From Anastrepha obliqua (lineage: Eukaryota; Arthropoda; Insecta; Diptera; Tephritidae), in the NCBI RefSeq assembly GCF_027943255.1, contig NC_072893.1, forward strand, positions 30,340,001 to 30,404,000: a stretch of DNA of 64,000 nucleotides. Direction: 5' to 3'. Shown here piece after piece: positions 1-10,989 of this stretch (the first letter of the stretch is position 1; each line of letters starts with the position of its first letter). The notes beneath the pieces were generated by a model that ran no database searches, was not told where the DNA came from, and worked only from the letters and a program-made list of their open reading frames with translations. The position numbers were made by a program, and so were the translations under genes.

Positions 1-435
1 GCCATGGTTCATTCCTAACCACGTCGTAAGGGTGGGTAATAACTCGTATGTTCATCTTCCTTTAGGTGATCTGTTCCGCCGATAGACGGTTTATAGTTTA
101 TATTAGATATTACGTTTCAATTTTCTGTAATCGAATTTCGCACTGCTCACTTTTATAGACGGTTTTAGACTCGTAGTTTCCCTTTTATAAGGGTAAATTT
201 ACCCCTTTTTAAGAAAAGTCTACAAAGTCTTTTTAAATAGGACATTTAAGGACTGAAAAGTTCAAGTAAAACATTTCGCGAAAAACATTAGGGGAGTTGC
301 CAAAAATGCAAAAGCCAATATCCCTTGCAATTGGCAGCAAGACAGAAATACTCGCTACTCATAAAGAAACTACAGAGCTGATAGACGTTCTTTTGGCGGT
401 CAGTTCATGCACACTGTGCGTCTCGAGTTAAATGA
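1..435. other. unassigned AT-rich sequence
   Basis: I see no recognisable gene or repeat in the first 300 bases. From about 300 onward the sequence may already belong to the LINE relic that becomes readable at about 440. Confidence 0.3.
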
Positions 436-700
436 ACTAGCGCTTGGAGGAGAACTTTATCTTGCAGAGTAGTAATATGTTTCTAACCAAGGATGGCTCG
501 GAGGCGGTTGAAAGAACTTCTGGATCTATCACAACCGCACCTCTCGTTGGTGGTGATTGTCTTAACTGGACACTCCTATGCGTGAATTCATGCAGTGAGT
601 CTGAACATGGCCTCGAGTCTGTACTCCCCAATTGTCCCGCTTTTGCAAGGCTTAAATTTAAATAACTTGGCTCTTACTTTCACACACGCAGCAATTTGTC
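436..700 (+). mobile_element. LINE 3' fragment, C-terminal Cys-rich tail of ORF2
   Basis: The + strand, read across a frameshift, gives a leucine-rich stretch with LTGH (about 500-575) followed by C-x3-C ... ESEHGLESVLPNCPAFARLK. This pattern (LTGH ... E-H ... NCPAFAR) is the tail that follows RNase H in ORF2 of I/Jockey-type non-LTR retrotransposons. The frame is broken and no RNase H core is readable upstream. It is a dead fragment. Confidence 0.55.
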
Positions 701-734
701 ATCCATAATTCTTATTAGCTACAGGTTAGGCTAG

Positions 735-1325
735 ATATATCTGGCTTATCTGAATAGATCTCACATAGACTACAAGGGTCTGTAGTGTTACCTGTGTTGT
801 TAGAGAGATGGAGAGTCCCTGATACTAGTTTTGGCAAGTTTTAATAAATATTTTAAACTTTTGTAGGTGATACCATTGAGAGCCGATCCCAGGCAGTTGT
901 AACGAGTTCTGTTTAGAGCTGGACAGTGGCAAAGGAGGTGTTTTCTTATTCGCATAAGTTACACGCGTAGTTCTGAACCAATCCCATTTTAGCTCCGTGA
1001 CTTTGAGTGAGGCAATGTTTCGTCAGTACTCCTACCGATATTGAACACTCCTTCCTTGGGAGTGATAGAATAAAGTTGTTTATTTCCTTGTTGCAAGTTC
1101 CTAGCATTATTTTGGCAATCCTGTGGGATGTCGAGGCTTCCCATATATACTGTGTTTCCAGACTTAGTTCCTCATATATGTAATTCCGTATTCAAAACTG
1201 AGAATGTGGGATATATGTGCGACGAACTCATCCTAGGCAAGTGGGTGCCTGCCTTAGCAAGCTCGTCAACTCTCTCATTTGGCTCTATTCCTGCATGCCC
1301 TGGTACCCCCACTAAATTGTGACCT
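735..1325 (-). mobile_element. LINE 3' fragment with RNase H end and tail
   Basis: The - strand near 1250-1320 reads VGVPGHAGIEPNERVDELAK, the last conserved block of RNase H in I/Jockey-type LINEs (PGHxGIxxNExxDELA). Farther left come a decayed Cys-rich tail and a 3' UTR ending near 735 in a short GCCTAACCTG-type tail. Stops and frameshifts are present. It lies tail-to-tail with the LINE fragment at 436-700. Confidence 0.65.
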
Positions 1326-1369
1326 GTCTATATTATAAGCTTTAGTTGGAACATATTTTTTTAGTCCTC

Positions 1370-1950
1370 GGAGGCGTAGTAGCCGAATGAGTTTGTGCGT
1401 GACTACCATTCGGGCACAACGCCTGTGGTCAGCATATGGCTACCATGGGGGTCGACGACAGCCCGATATGCCTATCCTATCTTGAGGATGACGACACTGC
1501 AGAGCATTTTCTGTGTCACTGTCCGGCGTTTTCCAGAATTTGACTTAGGATATTGGGTTGGATAAAGTTCGTACTCTTCTTCTTTCGCATCTCTTAAGAT
1601 CCATCAATGAATCCAAGAGATTTGTGGAAATCACCCACTTTTTATCTTTCCTATCTCTCTATTCTTTCTACTGAAATCTATCCGGGTAGAGTACAATGGT
1701 TTCCTGACTGAGTGCTTGGACTTGTCCAACCCCCCACAAATCTAAAATAATCTAATCTAACCATCCGGTGGGGTCCGGGTACGAACCATAAAAATTAGGA
1801 AAAGGTTCCGGTAGGCAATGATAAACCTCCGCGTGTATTTGTACCATGAAAACTTCTCATAAAAACTACCTGCCGTTCGGAAAGCGCCATGAGACTGTAG
1901 GTCCTTTTATTTGCGTAACAACATCAAGATACACATCGCAAATTAGAGCA
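1370..1950 (+). mobile_element. tRNA-derived SINE, split by a LINE insertion
   Basis: The left piece (1370-1413) matches the tRNA-like head of the window's SINE (TAGCCGAATG ... ACCATTCGG). The right piece (1760-1950) matches the remaining body (GGCAATG, ACCTCCG, CTGCCGTTCGGA, GACTGTAGG). The LINE fragment at 1414-1759 separates them, and the junctions carry ACCATTCGG and ACCATCCGG, a diverged 9 bp target duplication. Confidence 0.75.
1414..1759 (+). mobile_element. 5'-truncated LINE inserted in SINE
   Basis: The + strand reads SPICLSYLEDDDTAEHFL then CHCPAFSR, the Cys/His tail after RNase H (E-H-F-L-C-x-C-P). A 3' UTR follows, ending in a short AATCTAATCTAA repeat tail. Length is about 346 bp, so it is heavily 5'-truncated, as expected for target-primed reverse transcription. 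The flanking 9 bp are duplicated SINE sequence. Confidence 0.75.
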
Positions 1951-1994
1951 GAAGTGTGGTTTTTAATTTTGTCCAAATTGGTTAGTCCACAGTT

Positions 1995-1995
<1 letters not shown>

Positions 1996-2037
<42 letters not shown>

Positions 2038-2049
2038 CATATATATATA
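1996..2049. repeat. (TA)n microsatellite
   Basis: An almost pure TA run of about 38 bp, then ATTATACATATATATAA. It directly abuts the 3' end of the minus-strand SINE that begins at 2050, so it probably grew from the SINE tail. Confidence 0.9.
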
Positions 2050-2330
2050 ATTAGCGCGTAAGCCCTTTTTTGGGTCGTTGGCCGAGCTCCTCCTCCTATT
2101 TGTGGTGTGCGTCTTGGTGTTGTTCCACAAATGAAGGGACCTACAATTTCAAGCCGACTCCGGACGGCAGATATTTTTATGAGGAGCTTTCATGGCAGAA
2201 ATACACTCAGAGGTTTGCCATTGCCTGCCGAAGGGCGTCCGCTATTAGAAAAATGTTTTTCTTAATTTTGGTGTTTCCACCATTCCATTCGAACCGACGT
2301 TCTCTCTGTGAATTCCGAATGGTAGTCGTT
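2050..2330 (-). mobile_element. tRNA-derived SINE copy
   Basis: A nearly complete body on the - strand. Read on +, it has GCGCGTAAGCCC, GGCCGAGCTCCTCCTCC, TTGTTCCACAAATG, GCCGACTCCGGACGGCAG, GGTTTGCCATTGCCTGCCGA and GAATTCCGAATGGTAGTC. The last ~30 bp of the tRNA-like head is missing. The apparent 91-residue reading frame across it is only SINE sequence. Confidence 0.9.
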
Positions 2331-2339
2331 AAAATAGTT

Positions 2340-4760
2340 TACTAAATTTTCAGTGAGTCCTAAAAACCTCTATTGCTAAACTAACAGCTGGCAACACCAC
2401 GCAACTGGCTGAGCTTTTACAGGCCACCACTTCGCGCCCACCCTCGCGCACGCTCTCGCACTGCTTCGCTCGCAAGAACTCTCGCGCGAATTCAGCAAAC
2501 TTGTCAGGAAAATTTCACTTGCACTCGCATATCCTGACAGCAATGCATTTCTGTTGAGTTTTTAGTCCTTTAGTGAATTCGGAGCAGTAAAGTTTTGAAA
2601 GGCGGTGGAAAAGCGCAAAAATTCCAACTGCTGTGTCATACAATTCAAGTGAGCCAATGCAATGACAATAAAAAACAAAAATAATTAAATTATTATTTTT
2701 CAAAGACTTGTGTGCGAAAATGTGTTTTACATTTTAAAAAAAGTACATTGAAAGCGCGTGTGTGTGCGTATTTGGAAAAAAAAGTTGTGTTATGCAAAAA
2801 CTGCCGAGTGACATTTGAAGAAAAATGCAGTGAACCATAAATGTTATAAAAATACAATTTAGTCATATCCTACATGTGTACATACACACTCACATACATA
2901 CATACATACACACATATAGTATTTGACGTTGTGCTGTGCTGGGCTGCTTCGTGGTTTTGTAGTATTAAAATCCCTTCGGCTGCGGGCGCGCATGTTATCG
3001 CTGTGTCGTGGTGTTTTCGTTTCCACAGTGTGCGTGCGTGTGTGTGTGTTTGCATGTGACGCGTTTACAAAAAATTTTTTCTGCTTCTTCTTAATATATT
3101 TCTAAAACAAAAAAAACAGAAAACTGTTGGTGCCTCGTTGTCGCTTGTTGGTGCTTTCTTTGAGTTTTTTCCTTGTTTTTTATTGCGTGTTTTTTTTTTC
3201 TTTTTCAGTTTCTTGTGTTATGCTTTACATCGCTGGCGTTAATTTTTCGCTCGTGCATTAACACTGCGCGTTTTCCGCAACTCGGGCATTCGTCCGCCTG
3301 AGTCCTTCGATTGCGCGAGGCAAATGTGGTTGTTGTTGCACAATTTTAGTGATTTTTTTTATGGTATTTGATTTTGTTGACTTACAATTTGCGTTTTACG
3401 ACTTTGAAACTTCACTTTTTTATGCTTTATTTCTTTTTTTTTGTGCTTTGTTTTCCTTTTTTTTCAAATATTCTTCGAGTTTTATTAATTTCTAAGCTCG
3501 TCCTGGTTTTGGTTGTTATTTGTTTGCTTTTAACACCAATTCCTTCTCTTATTTGTGCCGAACTTCGTCGCATTTCATCATGAATGTCGTCATCTAGGCA
3601 ACGCCAAGTGAAATAAAAGAAAAAGTGTAAAAAAAAAACAAAAAAACAAAAAAAAAAATATTCGCCTAAGCGTAAAGTACTCAAAAAAAAAAAAAAATGA
3701 ACCAATAAAAGCATATTAATAACAGAAAAATAAAAAAAAGTAAATCATAACTTTAACACAAATGCTAACGGAACTGTGCAATCAATCTCAGGCGCGCCTC
3801 CAAATGCGTTACGCTCGAAAACGGAAGTGATCCGCACCGAACGCACTCGAATGCTAGCTAGCGGCTTGAGCTTATGTCGTAGGTGTATATGTAAGAGTGT
3901 AGTTTCAGCAGCAGCAGCAGTAGCAGCAGCAGCGGCGCCTCCAATTAGCGCCACAAAGTCAACCACCACAACCGCCGCAGTAGATGAACTAAACATACAA
4001 ACTCACAGCGTCAGTAATCAGAGTCTATGCCCGTGGTTATATGTATGTGTTTTTTGTAGTGCAGTGTATGTGATGTGCTAGTGTGTGCGTAAAGGCTCAC
4101 ACACCAAGTCACAGTTTGGTCGCCTGCCCTACTCTACACATGTCCAACGGACCGTCCATCGTACTTGCGCCTGCTTTTAATTCACATTCACTGGTGCTTT
4201 GGTGCTTTTACGTTCCCGTATCCGTTTCCGCTTCCGTTATTGCACAATCCAAACACGCACTCGTCCTCACATACATACACATACTTATGTACATATACCA
4301 GCATACTTGCATACATCATTAAGCACTCAAAAGAAATTATTCGCGTCGCCAGCGTGCGAGGTGCACTCTCTCTCTCACACTCTCTCTGTTTTTACTCGTG
4401 ACTGAACTGTTAATGCACTGAAAACACGCAAAATGTGTCAAATCAATCAATTAAAATGTGAGAGCAACAAAAAAAAAACATAATATGTACCATACTCGTT
4501 ACTACTCGTTATTCCCCTAGTCGTTCGTTGTTCATAAAGTGTTTTGAATTTCCTTTGCTATGCCCTTTTAATCCTGCATACAATTAACCTTCCTCTACTA
4601 CTTACTACTAAATATGATACTAAATACTAAGTTCTAAATACTAAATACTGAATACTACTTACAATACTCGTATACCAAGGAATCTAACGAGAAGAAAAAC
4701 AGCAACAACAACAAACAACTTTCAAACTTATTTTTGTCACAATTATTATTTCAGTTTATA
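2340..4760 (+). other. possible host promoter / 5' leader region
   Basis: About 2.4 kb without TE signatures. A CpG-rich block at about 2420-2510 has repeated CTCGC and GCTCGC. It is followed by A-rich, GTG/CAA-rich sequence resembling long fly 5' leaders (many AAGTG, CAACAACAA), a CAG-rich block at 3909-3933 and ACATAC microsatellites (2880-2915, 4268-4318). A 101-codon frame at 3776-4081 (Met-Gln-Ser-Ile..., poly-Ala from the CAG run, Cys-rich end) has no domain I recognise and could be chance. The reading as host leader is inference. Confidence 0.25.
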
Positions 4761-5199
4761 GGAGTTGAATAAATATGTATCATACTTACATACATACATA
4801 CATACATACCTTACGTCCTTCACAGTACTAAAATTGATTCTTGCCTCTGTTAATCGGCCTCATAAGTTTTTATACTACCATCCCATATTTTTAATTGAAA
4901 GCCTAAGTCCATATCTATGTACTTCCCGAAATAGTTTTGATTCTAATAAATTAGTTTTGAGAAAAAATAAATCTGCATTCTGTGTACACATGATTTTAGC
5001 GGTTTTGCAAATGGCTAGATTATTCCATCTCCTGTCTGTCCGTGTTTTCATGTCCGGAGCGATGCCATTGTATACCGTATTTAAAGGTTTCAGTATGTCG
5101 TATAGACATGCAACCGTCTGTCTGCGGCTAGTCTCTCTATGGCTTCCCTGCTTTTTAGAACATTTTTAGATGAAATTTCATATGAGTTGATTGCTTTTA
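4761..5199. other. no gene seen; (ATAC)n microsatellite
   Basis: Contains ACATACATAC repeats at about 4785-4808. A 134-codon open frame on + starts near 4765 but has no motif or codon pattern I trust. I see nothing else. Confidence 0.4.
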
Positions 5200-5674
5200 T
5201 CGCCATTGGTCAACGTATGTATATAGTTAATATATTTATTTTGGCGTTGCTTGATGTCTTTGCGAATGCTATTTCTGCAGCCTTACTTACAGCAAAGACT
5301 TCTGCTTGAAAAATACTGCAATGCTGAGGGAGCTTAATTGGCCGCCTGATGTCCAGCTCTGCACAATAAATCCCTGCAGCTACTCCGTCTAACATTTTCG
5401 AGTCATCAGTAAATATATTAAGAGTATTTGGGTTAGGTTTCATACCTCTTTCCCATCCCTCTTCTTCTATTGTTGTTCAGAATTTCTTCACCCAATTGCA
5501 TTTCGGAGTCATATAGTCCGTCTGGACCCTGTAACTTATGCCTATTGAGCTATGCCCGAATGTTTTACAGGTAAATTCGCCTGTCGCGCTGAGTCTTACG
5601 GCGGATTTAGCAGCTAGCACCAAGACGTTGAATACTTTCCATAGGTTTTTTATATCATCATCATAAATCATCAT
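5200..5674 (-). pseudogene. LINE ORF2 fragment, RNase H start
   Basis: The - strand reads QTDYMTPK (about 5510), then after one in-frame stop TLNIFTDDSKMLDGVAAGIY, and later SIFQAEVFAVSKAAEIA. IFTDxSK ... GAGxY and SxFQAExxA are the first two RNase H blocks of I/Jockey-type LINEs, with the first catalytic Asp in IFTD and Glu in QAE. The two open pieces are in the same frame. The upstream RT end lies at 6334-6600, cut off by the DD41D transposon at 5680-6333. Confidence 0.7.
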
Positions 5675-5679
5675 GTCTG

Positions 5680-6333
5680 ATGAGGCTCATTTCTTATTGA
5701 ATGGGACGGTAAACAAGCAAAATTGCCGTATTTACGCCACTGAAAATCCTCACAAAATTCAAGAGGTACCTCTTTACGACGAAAAAGTTAGTGCGAAAAC
5801 GGTTATTGGGCTGTTACCGTCAATCAGGAGCGTTATCGCGATATGATAACCACTTTTGTTTTTTTGGCAGTTCTGGTTTCAACAAGACGGCATTCCACCA
5901 CACACAGCTCGCACCGCAATCGATTTTTTGAAGAAATTGTTTCCTCGTCGTTTGATGTCGAAAAATGGCGATTTTGACTGGCCACCGCGTCCGCCCGATT
6001 TAACGCCACCTGATTTCTTATTGTGGGGATATATAAAATCAAAGGTTTATATTAATAAGCCAAAGACCATAGAAGAGCTCAAGAACAACATTCGTGAGGA
6101 AATAGCCGCTATTCCAGCCGAAATGTTAGCTAAAACTATGGAAAATGCTGCAAAACGGGCACAATACGCTGTACAGGCTTAAGGCGGCCATTTGAGAATA
6201 TCATATTGAAAAAGTGATGCCAACAAATCTACTTGAACCAAATAAAATGATTATTATCGTCAACATTAAAAAAATTGTGTTTTTCTTTGATTAAAAAAAA
6301 AACACATGGGTCCGTCGAATATGGGCAACCCAG
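5680..6333 (+). mobile_element. DD41D (rosa-like) Tc1/mariner element, 5'-truncated
   Basis: The + strand encodes SDEAHFLLNG (first catalytic Asp), then after an internal deletion and frameshift WFQQDG, HTA, WPPRPPDLTPPDFLLWGY and a C-terminus KTMENAAKRAQ. I counted 41 residues between the Asp of QQDG and the Asp of PPDF, the spacing that defines the rosa group. The 3' end carries a terminal repeat reading GGGTTGCCCATATTCGACG on the opposite strand, next to TA. No matching 5' terminal repeat is present. It sits inside a LINE relic. Confidence 0.8.
5856..6182 (+). pseudogene. DD41D transposase C-terminal half
   Basis: An open frame of about 108 codons covers the second and third catalytic aspartates and the C-terminal helices (EELKNNIREEIAAI, EMLAKTMENA). 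Transposases of this type cut and join DNA at terminal inverted repeats in the nucleus. The N-terminal DNA-binding domain and the region between the first and second Asp are missing, so it cannot be functional. The Met at 5856 is not the original start. Confidence 0.75.
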
Positions 6334-6600
6334 TAGTAATATTGGCTTTACTATAGCTGAGTAGCACCAATACATTATAGCAGGAGATAGACCCCAGGTA
6401 ACTCTCTCTTTTTACATACGTATAGTGCGTTACTGGCCTTTTTCTTCCTCACTAATATATTGTGCCATGGTAGTTTACTATCCAAAATTACTCCAAGTGT
6501 AGAACATTTTTCGAGGTGGACCAAATATATGTTGGTTCCTCACCACGGTTTGCTACTTCTAGGTTACTTTGTAAAATAAAATTGATTAGGGACTCACCTC
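6334..6600 (-). pseudogene. LINE RT C-terminal fragment
   Basis: On -, after frameshift correction, the block LGVILDSKLxW can be read (here with substitutions), followed by a KKxSNALYVCKK-like segment. This is the thumb region at the end of the RT in I/Jockey-type LINEs. It is the upstream neighbour of the RNase H piece at 5200-5674. The stretch 6601-6924 upstream has an open - frame (6600-6836) that I could not assign. Confidence 0.5.
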
Positions 6601-6924
6601 TATGGTTTATGTCGGAGCTTCTCCAGATGGTATGATGTGAGTTTCCATCGGAGCTTACGACAAGCGCTCGCTTCTTTCGCTCGGCTTCCTAGACCAGTCT
6701 GTGAAGCTCGTCCGGCGGTGTCTCCTCCAAGAAGTAATGCTTCGTTCTTGCAGTCCTGGCTTGTCACTACTGTCAGGCCATCTGTGGAGATATTAGTATT
6801 AAAGTAGAAATATACACTTTTCTTAACGAGTGTCACTGCTCTTACTCTCTTTGTAGCGATCGGGAAGTATGTATTGTAGTTTAGTGAGTCTAGTCCAGAC
6901 CCCAGGAGAGCGGAGTTGGCCCTT

Positions 6925-7110
6925 CTAGATTCTGAAGGAGCTCAACTGAGGCTTCCTTCTGTTTCGTTGTATAATTTGTTGCCATTTTAAAGGTAGCTTC
7001 ATAATGTCTTTCTCATAGAAGTCTTGGTTCTTATTGACGAAACGCTCTAGTAAACGATTTTCACAATTTTCTCTTGATACGCATTTCTTATTACTCATGA
7101 AGATTTGCAA
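6925..7110 (-). pseudogene. mariner transposase C-terminal fragment
   Basis: The - strand reads SRENCENRLLERF ... FYEKDIMKLPLKWQQIIQRN. The pattern SxExCENxL ... FYExGIMKLPxKWxxVIxxNG is the C-terminus of many insect mariner-type transposases. Here it ends in a shifted frame instead of NGxY. No catalytic domain remains and no terminal repeat is visible. Confidence 0.55.
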
Positions 7111-8084
7111 TGAGAGAAAAAGGGTGTAATCGCTTGGCAGATTTGGCTACTTTTTCTCGGAATCAATAATGTAGTAAAGGGTGATCATACTAGTATCGGT
7201 TCCTATGGAATTTTTTTTTTTCTTTTTCCACAAATTTCCATGAAAACAAGAACAATTAAACAAGTGGTATGTTTTGCACTAAGGGCACTTAAATAAGATT
7301 TCTCTGTTCTTTCGTGGGAATACACTTTTATCTAAAGAATTGGTGAAGAATATTGGGAATAAATTTGCTTCTCATTCTCATTGCCCTTTTGCTTACAAAA
7401 ATGCTTATGAAATTTTTATGGAAGGAAATACTCTTATTTTGAGGTTATATGGGAATCAGTAAATTTACCAGCGGTTTATTTTAGACCGAAAGCTGTTGAT
7501 CGGAAGAAATTATAATCAAGTTAAGGTGCGCTGAAAACCAAGGGTTAAAATTATTTTTCATTTGGTAATTTTCAGGTAGGTTTATACCTATGAAATCGGA
7601 ATTTTGTTATAAATATTTTTAATTCGAAAATTGTTAAAAAATATGGTACTCAAATAATGACCATTACAAAATACAAATTTTTCTCATACCTCAGGAGATT
7701 TGTGAATGACTCGCCAAAATATAGTAGTTGTTCATCTTTATCGAATCATTTTTTCACATGTAAATAAATATTATTATTCGTATTGGAGCCCGCCATGAAG
7801 CTACTCGAAACGGCATTCATTTTTTTTGCAACACAATTGTTGCTCGCTCACGAACGGCGCCATTCGGAACCAGTTAGTATCCGGGGAATCAACAGCAAAT
7901 TTTGTTCAAATCGATGTGGATTGTGATTTGTCGTCAGTGTAACTGGTTAGCCTAGACCAGCATATGAGTTCCATCGATTGCAATTTTATAAAATATTTAT
8001 ATATTATAATATTCCAGTTAAAAATAAACTGGAGGCGAAAACTAATAACACAAATTTTCACTTTTTTTGCGCACCGGATGCCAT
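7111..8084. other. AT-rich sequence with isolated rosa-type terminal repeat
   Basis: At 7175-7200 a sequence AAAGGGTGATCATACTAG matches the left terminal repeat of the rosa-like elements (AAAGGGTGATCAATTTAG at 34,485). The matching subterminal sequence only resumes at about 8088. The 0.9 kb between shows no coding signal or terminal repeats I recognise. Confidence 0.4.
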
Positions 8085-9232
8085 TCGAGGTAAAGGATAT
8101 TAAATTAAAGTAAAACAACGAAAATTCAAATTGATTGGACAATCTTTATTATTTTTGGGTAAAACCATTCATGACATTTATTTTTTAAAGATAAACGCCG
8201 TCGAATGTTCGCCTCAACTGCGCCGTAATTCGGCCGTCAATAAACACTAATTTTGAATGACTCGCCGGAGAACTTCGGTGGGTGTCTCGTGAATAACTTT
8301 AGTAATGTTGGCTTCCAATGTCTCCACAAAACATTTAAAATTTACATACCCCCACAAATAAAAGACCAAACGTGTGATATCACACGACCTTGGTGGCAAC
8401 TTCACTGGTCCGAGGCGAGAACGAGAGATTAATTGCTCATCAAATCGATGACGTCGTAAATCCGTTGTTTCACGGGCTATATGCAAGTAGCGCCGTCCGC
8501 CGTTTTGTTGGAACCAAATGTTGTGGAGATCACGGTCTTTAATTTCCGATAGCGTTAGCCATTCACTGTTACATTGGCGCCAGCCTCGCCTTTGAAGAAA
8601 TATGAGCCGATGATTCCTCCAGCCAAACGGTTTTTTCAATGGATGTAATAATACCGGAATTTTGTTTATTAACGTAGCCATTAAACCAAAAATGTGCCTC
8701 ATTCCTGCACAAAATTCGGGACAAAAAATGCGGTTCTTCGGCGAGTTCTTCAAGAGCCCAACGACTGAAATTATGACGCTTTGGAAGGGCTTTAAATCTT
8801 GGACTAGCTGTATTTTATACGTCTTCAGGCAGTTTTTCAGATCGGTGCCGAATCGATTCTTTCGTGTCTTCGCAAAACTCTCATTTATAGCCGCAATATT
8901 TTCTTCACTTCGAGCTGAACGTGGTGGAATCGGTTGAGTATCATCCAATAACATAAAGTTATTCTCAATTTTGCCGCTGGTTTGCCTAATAGTGCGTTCG
9001 GTAGGACGGTTATAAATTGGCCTGACCAAGCGAGGAATACTTTTCACAGAGTGTGGATTTTCGTAATACTTTTGTACGATTTTTAAATGTTGTTGAGGCG
9101 TAGGTCCTTCCACGATGAAATGTCAATGAATACAAAAAAAAATTATGTGTTTAGTTTGACAGTAGTCACGCGTGAGCTGTCAAAAAACAACTCTCTTGGA
9201 AAATGTATCTCCAATCTGATTACCCTTTATAA
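8085..9232 (-). mobile_element. rosa-like (DD41D) element, degraded
   Basis: The right terminal repeat at about 9203-9232 reads on - TAAAGGGTAATCAGATTGGA, close to the repeats at 37.28 kb and 34.48 kb. A long - strand transposase frame lies inside. The left end at 8088 (GAGGTAAAGGATATTAAA) matches subterminal sequence of the 34.5 kb copy, while the outermost left repeat may be the orphan at 7175. Sequence 8288-8295 (CGTGAATA) is the uninterrupted counterpart of the hAT target site at 34,675. Confidence 0.8.
8247..9113 (-). pseudogene. rosa-like transposase, 288 codons, catalytically dead
   Basis: Starts MEGPTPQQHLKIVQKYYENP, a helix-turn-helix N-terminus typical of the DUF4817/DDE insect transposases, then ENIAAINESFAKT. 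The C-terminal half has WFQQNG where WFQQDG is expected and CDITRLVFYLWG where CDxTPLDFxLWG is expected, so the second and third catalytic Asp are both lost. It is shorter than the ~340 residues usual for the family, with an internal gap around the first catalytic Asp. Confidence 0.75.
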
Positions 9233-9539
9233 TCACTCGCTGATGCCGAAATCGAGTTAATTTTTTTTATGGGCAAGCTTTTGAGAGATTTGCCATTTAA
9301 ACACATATCGGGCCAGTTGGACAATTTTAATAGGAAATGTTGCTGAATTACACCACTTTTCGATAGGCCTAGTTGCTGAATTGATTAATCATTTCAACTG
9401 TTTTTTTATGAAGAAACTAAAAAAAATCACGCTTTAACAGTGGAGAATTTTTTGTAAGTTTTTCCTGCTGCTGTTTTAGGAAAAATCAAACTACTAACGA
9501 TGAAAATCGATGTTGATTTATCCCTGTGTGGGAGCCTTA
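9233..9539. other. no gene seen
   Basis: AT-rich, with several stops in every frame. I see no repeat or motif. Confidence 0.4.
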
Positions 9540-9708
9540 TTTTTTGAGGGTATGGAGGACGTCTCAAAAGCAGATCTCCCAGCTCTGCTTAGAGCTACAT
9601 GATGTCTACTTTCAGTATTCATACAGGCTGGTCTTCATCTGGTATCGCTAGGGATCAAAAGGTTTATGCGTGGCTTAATGGCAACCAGGCTAACCTAACC
9701 TAACCTTT
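9540..9708 (+). mobile_element. LINE 3' end with TAACC tail
   Basis: A short non-coding block ends in AACCAGGCTAACCTAACC then TAACC. Insect I/Jockey-type LINEs often end in such a short TAACC repeat tail. Only the 3' UTR is present. It is not telomeric DNA: only three repeats, followed by ordinary sequence. Confidence 0.4.
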
Positions 9709-10985
9709 CCCTGTGTAAATTCCGGTTTCATAGGTATACACCTGAAAAGGCTGTGTGTGTGCGGATCAGCGAGTGTTTATTTAAGTGCTGAAAAGTACTC
9801 TTAAAAATTAGTACTTAAGTATTGTCTAGTATGCGCTAACATACATACATACATACCTACCAATGCAAACATCAGCTACCAATACAAACAACAGCTACAA
9901 ATACAAACAATTTCCACTATAGCAAAGAAATTCGTTCAGATTTATGTCTCTCCTCCTATTCGAACTCCTTTGCATGCTTGGCTATAAAGTTCACCTTTTT
10001 GTCTTCATTAGCGAAAAAAAGTTAGTTAAATTTAGAATTTGTTTAAACAAAAAATTAGAAACTGCATACATTACAGTGTAAAAAAGTTCCGTTTTTTGTT
10101 TTTCAAAAAAAAAAAAAGTGTAAAATATTCAAAATATCTACAGCGTTCTTTCGTTCCGTCTTAATGTTGCAAATTTGTGGTTAAAATAACTGCGACAAAA
10201 ATTTCTTACACACAAAAATCTGTATCTATGTTTGTTACTTACTTATGTTTGGAAGCGAATAAGTAGATTTGACTCTGTTTGCAGCCGTTTGTTTGTCCCG
10301 TGATTGGCTTGCGGATGTAGTTGCGTTTCTTATTTGTTAATTACTTGAAATGCGAAAACAACAACAAAACAGTTAATTAATGCGTGATGTTAGTTGAATT
10401 GCTCGTACAAAAAAAAAAAAATTAAATAAAAAAAAAATTTTAAATAAATAAAAACAATAACAATTCGTTGTTCGTTCGTTTACACTACTGACATCTCCTG
10501 AATATCCTTCTACTATATCTACTACTCGTTCTTTTTCTTCTACATACTCGTATAATTAAATACATGCATACTAAAAAATAACAATAAATAAAATCGTCTG
10601 CTTTGTATCTCCCCCATAACAACAACAACATATACACCAACATCATACGCGACCGATTGATGAATTAAGGTAAGTGAAGCGAAAATTTGCCGATTATTTC
10701 TAAGGTAGTATATCTTAAATTTTTATTAACCAAATATGGATTAAGTAAAAACTGTTTGGGTGTATGTAGGCCCCAACATTAGCAGTAATTATTCAATTCG
10801 GTATTACGGCATATTTTTACAATAATTTCCGGATTTTGTGATTCGTTGAGGAATATTTCTTTATTGAGCTGAATAAAATGCCTTTTGTTTTTTTATAAAG
10901 AAATGAGAAAATTTACACAATTTTTTAATAAAACTACTCTTCTACCTCCTGCGTTCCTACATTCCACTCTTTGCGTAATTCGACC
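9709..10985 (+). other. possible host non-coding exon ending at 10,669
   Basis: Sequence from about 10,020 to 10,669 is CAA- and AAA-rich, without TE signatures, and resembles fly 5' leader sequence (GTTGTTCGTTCG, CAACAACAACA). It runs into AATTAAG|GTAAGTGAAG at 10,670, a perfect consensus 5' splice site. No open reading frame crosses it, so if real it is an untranslated exon. The rest of the block is AT-rich, with an ACATACATAC run at 9840. Confidence 0.3.
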
Positions 10986-10989
10986 GTGG

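Noticed and set aside
2070..2345. 91-codon + frame (and similar frames at 40,248 and 63,576) as a repeated small gene
   Set aside because: All three are the tRNA-derived SINE read through. The shared LWCASWCC-type sequence comes from non-coding SINE DNA, in both orientations.
9685..9705. Telomeric repeat (TAACC)n
   Set aside because: Only three units, at the 3' end of a LINE-like UTR. Flies lack this telomere repeat.
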